A program made the position numbers and the translations under genes. The notes under the pieces were generated by a model. It did not search any database and was not told the origin of the DNA. It saw only the letters and a program-made list of their open reading frames with translations. A DNA stretch of 55,825 bases from Scopulibacillus darangshiensis. GTDB taxonomy: Bacteria; Bacillota; Bacilli; Bacillales; Sporolactobacillaceae. Positions 52,941 through 55,825 of this stretch are shown here, one piece after another (within the stretch, counting starts at the first letter, position 1; every line of letters begins with the position of its first letter). The stretch covers positions 1 to 55,825 of the forward strand of contig NZ_SLXK01000028.1 of the NCBI RefSeq assembly GCF_004341035.1. Reading direction: 5' to 3'.

Positions 52941-53405
52941 ATGACTAATGATGAATTGCAACAACTGGTCGAAGAAATTTCGTTATCCCGTTTTCATCTT
53001 CCTTTTGCACATGAAGCAAGATTTAATCATCGGCTAAGAACGACCGGCGGCCGCTATCTGCTGAAAAGCCATGATATTGAATTTAATCCAAAACAATTAA
53101 AACACTATGGAAGGGAGGAGTTCATCGGGATTATTAAGCATGAGCTTTGCCATTACCATCTCCATATTCAAGGGAAAGGCTATCAGCATCGAGATCGCGA
53201 TTTCAAGGAGCTCTTAGATAATGTTGGCGGTTCGAGGTACTGTCAGTTAGTCCCCGGGACAAAAAATCAAATTTCTACGAAGTATGTTTATAAATGCACC
53301 GGTTGCGGGCAAATATATAATAGAAAGCGCCGGATTAATCTGACTAAATATGTTTGTGGGAAATGCCGTGGAAAGCTTGGTCAAATTCCATTTAAAAAGG
53401 CTTGA
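52941..53405 (+). CDS. sprT: SprT-like metalloprotease-fold protein
   Basis: A 154-residue SprT (YdcK) protein. The zinc motif is [15 protein letters not shown] (HExxH at about residue 68). A C-terminal zinc ribbon is present: [20 protein letters not shown], then VCGKCRGK, with two CxxC pairs. The function in bacteria is not settled; eukaryotic relatives act on DNA-protein crosslinks. GAGGTAATC precedes the ATG. Last protein gene before the tRNA array. Confidence 0.9.
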   Translation: MTNDELQQLVEEISLSRFHLPFAHEARFNHRLRTTGGRYLLKSHDIEFNPKQLKHYGREEFIGIIKHELCHYHLHIQGKGYQHRDRDFKELLDNVGGSRYCQLVPGTKNQISTKYVYKCTGCGQIYNRKRRINLTKYVCGKCRGKLGQIPFKKA

Positions 53406-53493
53406 CTAAGCAATAATTGATGTGCTAAATTAATAAAGTCGCCGTAGCGAGATCGCAGTTGTTAAACGGCTTTTATAAACTTAAAAAAACTTG

Positions 53494-53522
53494 TTGACAT
53501 TCAAAGGTACTTGTTGTATTAT
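53494..53522 (+). promoter_or_regulatory. Strong sigma-A promoter of the tRNA array
   Basis: TTGACA (53494-53499), 17-bp spacer, TATTAT (53517-53522). It precedes the tandem tRNA-head repeats and twelve tRNA genes. Confidence 0.8.
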
Positions 53523-53658
53523 ATTAAATGTCGCTGTTGAGATAATAAAGTATTTCCGGCACAATGTTCGAAATGCGTTTTGCGCTACATATTGCGTTTT
53601 AAAACGTTGTGATAGAAATGATTTATCGTCTAATAAGCATTACAAACATTACACTCTA

Positions 53659-54015
53659 AGTAGCTCAGTGACGAGCATTTGCATCTCGAATAAGCTTCGA
53701 GTTGTCTCGATGCACAAGGCTGCGAAGGATATGCTTTTAGAAGAAGAGACAGCAGACATCTTCGAATAATATTCCACAGTAGCTCAGTGACGAGCATTTG
53801 CATCTCGGATAAGCTTCGAGTTGTCTCGATGCACAAAGCTGCGGAGAATATGCTTTTAGAAGAAGAGACAGCAGACATCTTCGAATAATATTCCACAGTA
53901 GCTCAGTGACGAGCATTTGCATCTCGAATAGGCTTCGAGTTGTCTCGATGCACAAGGCTGCGAAGGATATGCTTTTAGAAGAAGAGACAGCAGACATCTT
54001 CGAATAATATTCCAC
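53659..54015 (+). repeat. Three 119-bp tandem repeats carrying truncated tRNA heads
   Basis: Units start at 53659, 53778 and 53897; the same phase at 54016 falls in the real tRNA-Asn. Each unit starts AGTAGCTCAGTGACGAGC, which keeps the tRNA D-arm stem GCTC/GAGC but with a shortened loop. The hairpin CTCGAA-taagc-TTCGAG (small changes per unit) and a TGTCTC/GAGACA long stem follow. Copies two and three are preceded by TCCAC, the tRNA-Asn acceptor 5' strand. Units differ at only a few positions. Confidence 0.9.
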
Positions 54016-54085
54016 AGTAGCTCAGTGGTAGAGCTATCGGCTGTTAACCGATCGGTCGCAGGTTCGAATCCTGCCTGTGGAGCCA
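54011..54085 (+). tRNA. tRNA-Asn (GTT)
   Basis: Complete cloverleaf: TCCACAG acceptor pairs with CTGTGGA, anticodon loop CTGTTAA, TTCGAAT T-loop, encoded CCA. First functional tRNA after the head repeats. Confidence 0.97.
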
Positions 54086-54088
54086 TAT

Positions 54089-54180
54089 GGAGAAGTACCC
54101 AAGTTGGCTGAAGGGGCTCCCCTGCTAAGGGAGTAGACGGGTATCCCCGTGCGAGGGTTCGAATCCCTCCTTCTCCGCCA
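54089..54180 (+). tRNA. tRNA-Ser (GCT)
   Basis: 92 nt with a long variable arm typical of serine. Acceptor GGAGAAG/CTTCTCC, anticodon loop CTGCTAA, encoded CCA. Confidence 0.97.
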
Positions 54181-54199
54181 TTTGAATCTTAATTAACGT

Positions 54200-54274
54200 G
54201 GCCCGTTGGTCAAGCGGTTAAGACACCGCCCTTTCACGGCGGTAACACGGGTTCGAATCCCGTACGGGTCACCA
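54200..54274 (+). tRNA. tRNA-Glu (TTC)
   Basis: Acceptor GGCCCGT/ACGGGTC, anticodon loop CTTTCAC, encoded CCA. Confidence 0.97.
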
Positions 54275-54287
54275 TTATAATCACCAC

Positions 54288-54363
54288 GGACCCGTGGTGT
54301 AGCGGTTAACATGCCTGCCTGTCACGCAGGAGATCGCCGGTTCGATCCCGGTCGGGTCCGCCA
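54288..54363 (+). tRNA. tRNA-Asp (GTC)
   Basis: Acceptor GGACCCG/CGGGTCC, anticodon loop CTGTCAC, encoded CCA. Confidence 0.97.
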
Positions 54364-54373
54364 TTTGAATTAA

Positions 54374-54448
54374 TGGCCCATAGCCAAGCGGTAAGGCAAC
54401 GGATTTTGATTCCGTCATGCGTTGGTTCGAATCCAGCTGGGCCAGCCA
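54374..54448 (+). tRNA. tRNA-Gln (TTG)
   Basis: Acceptor TGGCCCA/TGGGCCA, anticodon loop TTTTGAT, encoded CCA. Its 3' end is duplicated downstream in the 159-bp repeat. Confidence 0.97.
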
Positions 54449-54682
54449 TTCATCTTAGAATGTGCATCTTATGGAGTAAGCGAATAATTATCATTTATTT
54501 AAAGCATGAGCCATTAGCTCAGTGACGAGCATTCACATCTCGAATGAACGTCGAGTTGTCTCGAAGCACAAGCATCGAAGCAATACTTGTAGATGGAGAG
54601 ACAGCCATTCATCTTAGAATGTGCATCTTATGGAGTAAGCGGATAATTATCATTTATTTAAAGCATGAGCCATTAGCTCAGT
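54444..54682 (+). repeat. 159-bp duplication with truncated tRNA-Lys head and insert
   Basis: 54444-54523 and 54603-54682 are about 80-bp copies (one visible mismatch) running from the tRNA-Gln 3' end to AGCTCAGT of tRNA-Lys. Between them (54524-54602) lies an insert starting GACGAGCATTCACATCTCGA with the hairpin CTCGA/TCGAG and the TGTCTC/GAGACA stem, closely related to the 119-bp units before tRNA-Asn. Confidence 0.9.
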
Positions 54683-54742
54683 TGGTAGAGCATCTGACTT
54701 TTAATCAGAGGGTCGGAGGTTCGAGTCCTCCATGGCTCACCA
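54667..54742 (+). tRNA. tRNA-Lys (TTT)
   Basis: Acceptor GAGCCAT/ATGGCTC, anticodon loop CTTTTAA, encoded CCA. A truncated copy of its first 16 nt sits at 54508-54523. Confidence 0.97.
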
Positions 54743-54781
54743 TCTTTACTGCTTAAGGGCGGGAAGATGAAATTTTAAATT

Positions 54782-54866
54782 GCGGGTGTGGCGGAATTGG
54801 CAGACGCGCTAGATTTAGGATCTAGTGTTTCGCGACGTGGGGGTTCGAGTCCCTTCACCCGCACCA
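54782..54866 (+). tRNA. tRNA-Leu (TAG)
   Basis: Long variable arm, acceptor GCGGGTG/CACCCGC, anticodon loop with TAG, encoded CCA. Confidence 0.97.
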
Positions 54867-54878
54867 CATTATTTTTCT

Positions 54879-54964
<86 letters not shown>

Positions 54965-55001
54965 TGCTACAATTTAGCAGAAAGAATTTAATAAGAAATA
55001 C

Positions 55002-55078
55002 GCGCCCGTAGCTCAATTGGATAGAGCGTTTGACTACGGATCAAAAGGTTAGGGGTTCGACTCCTCTCGGGCGCGCCA
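55002..55078 (+). tRNA. tRNA-Arg (ACG)
   Basis: Acceptor GCGCCCG/CGGGCGC, anticodon loop CTACGGA, encoded CCA. Confidence 0.97.
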
Positions 55079-55082
55079 TTAA

Positions 55083-55159
55083 CGGGAAGTAGCTCAGCTT
55101 GGCAGAGCACTTGGTTTGGGACCAAGGGGTCGCAGGTTCAAATCCTGTCTTCCCGACCA
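55083..55159 (+). tRNA. tRNA-Pro (TGG)
   Basis: Acceptor CGGGAAG/CTTCCCG, anticodon loop TTTGGGA, encoded CCA. Confidence 0.97.
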
Positions 55160-55167
55160 GGAAACGC

Positions 55168-55241
55168 GCGGGTGTAGTTTAGTGGTAAAACAAGAGCCTT
55201 CCAAGCTCTGGTCGTGGGTTCGATTCCCATCACCCGCTCCA
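55168..55241 (+). tRNA. tRNA-Gly (TCC)
   Basis: 74 nt, acceptor GCGGGTG/CACCCGC, anticodon loop CTTCCAA, encoded CCA. Confidence 0.97.
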
Positions 55242-55262
55242 TTTGAATTTCCCATTTTAGAT

Positions 55263-55339
<77 letters not shown>

Positions 55340-55358
55340 TCTATGAAATATTTACCTG

Positions 55359-55387
55359 TTGACAGTTAGATAGATTCATAGTATGAT
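55359..55387 (+). promoter_or_regulatory. rRNA operon promoter
   Basis: TTGACA (55359-55364), 17-bp spacer, TATGAT (55382-55387), about 345 bp before the 16S gene. Confidence 0.8.
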
Positions 55388-55730
55388 AAGTAATTGAAAC
55401 GATAAAACGCCCTCGAAAATATTTATAGATAGTGTTTTGCGAGTGGTATTAATGCTCAAAAACATCGAGTAATGTGTGTCTTTTCACAAATCGATGTTAT
55501 ATCGAGAAGCAACGCTCTTTGTGTCCTTGCGCAATAACATCGCGCTTCGCGTCATGTTATCACGCAAATCACAGCGTACTCGAGAAGTGGATGTTCTTTG
55601 AAAACTAAACAAAAGCCAAGCGTGATTAAAAAGGGCAACCTTTTGAATTAAACAGCTAAGGATCACAACGATTGAATGACAAGTTGCGAAGGCAACTTAT
55701 TTATAACGAGACCGCATAGCGTCTCAACTA
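55388..55730 (+). promoter_or_regulatory. 16S rRNA leader with boxA and processing stems
   Basis: The leader has strong hairpins (for example ATAACAT / ATGTTAT near 55543-55562 and AACATCGA / TCGATGTT near 55458-55500). A boxA-like antitermination element TGTTCTTTGAAAAC is at 55592-55605. No gene is present. Confidence 0.7.
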
Positions 55731-55825
55731 TTTTGAGAGTTTGATCCTGGCTCAGGACGAACGCTGGCGGCGTGCCTAATACATGCAAGTCGAGCGCGGG
55801 AAGCAAGCTGATCCCTTCGGGGTGA
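55731..55825 (+). rRNA. 16S ribosomal RNA, 5' end only
   Basis: Begins TTTTGAGAGTTTGATCCTGG and contains GGACGAACGCTGGCGGCGTG, the universal 5' region. The gene runs off the window. Confidence 0.98.

Noticed and set aside
53659-54015. CRISPR array
   Set aside because: Repeats are 119 bp with no variable spacers and carry tRNA 5' sequence; there are no cas genes.
53630-54086. Minus-strand frames of 76-92 codons with repeated MEYYSKMSAVSSSKS-like text
   Set aside because: They are translations of the 119-bp repeats and tRNA-Asn, shift frame from unit to unit, and have no ribosome binding sites.

Overview
The window comes from a spore-forming member of the Bacillales (Bacillaceae or Sporolactobacillaceae-like, AT-rich). 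The evidence is a complete eight-gene sigma-B operon next to alr, mazEF, tex, cmpA and sprT in the order known from Bacillus subtilis, strong AAGGAGG ribosome binding sites, many TTG and GTG starts, spore-surface proteins, and a tRNA array that leads into a 16S rRNA gene. I see no intact insertion sequence, prophage or CRISPR array. All functional calls rest on reading motifs and on remembered family features; no database search was run.

Left part (1-5.7 kb), accessory genes: a MntA/HepT toxin-antitoxin pair, an orphan DeoR-family regulator, and a divergent Rap/Phr quorum-sensing pair. The Phr precursor carries four tandem copies of a 13-residue pheromone unit. Next come a structured RNA with its own terminator and the manganese-dependent pyrophosphatase ppaC.

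5.7-23.4 kb, a spore-surface and glycan island. It holds cysteine-rich coat-like proteins, an ExsC-like protein, a CgeB-like and several other glycosyltransferases, a methyltransferase and a 3D-domain wall protein. It also holds a sulfation module: ATP sulfurylase (sat), APS kinase (cysC), two sulfotransferases and a TauE-type permease. An operon for a UDP-L-6-deoxy-amino sugar closes the island. Together these could build and sulfate a polysaccharide, possibly on the spore. One gene in the island is broken by an 8-bp tandem duplication.

23.7-39 kb, mixed genes: an MBL-fold hydrolase with a phosphotransferase, a membrane site-2-type protease, a formate dehydrogenase (YjgC/YjgD type), a VapBC pair with a short antitoxin, a 7Fe ferredoxin, and a second RRNPP system. 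That system is an NprR-like regulator followed by a 42-residue pheromone precursor. A type III polyketide synthase pair (bpsAB) and an aspartate-type permease (YveA-like) follow.

39.3-53.4 kb, the conserved core: rhomboid, acpS, nnrED, ydcC, alr, mazEF, rsbRSTUVW-sigB-rsbX, tex, cmpA (37 aa, minus strand) and sprT. 53.5-55.8 kb: a strong promoter, three 119-bp tandem units that each carry the 5' end of tRNA-Asn, twelve tRNA genes with a related insertion before tRNA-Lys, then an rRNA promoter, leader and the start of 16S rRNA.

A roughly 95-bp structured repeat with compensatory changes occurs five times (13.3, 23.5 twice, 43.1 twice). The strongest candidates for undescribed biology are the four-copy Phr precursor, the tRNA-head repeats, the sulfated spore-glycan hypothesis and this repeat family.
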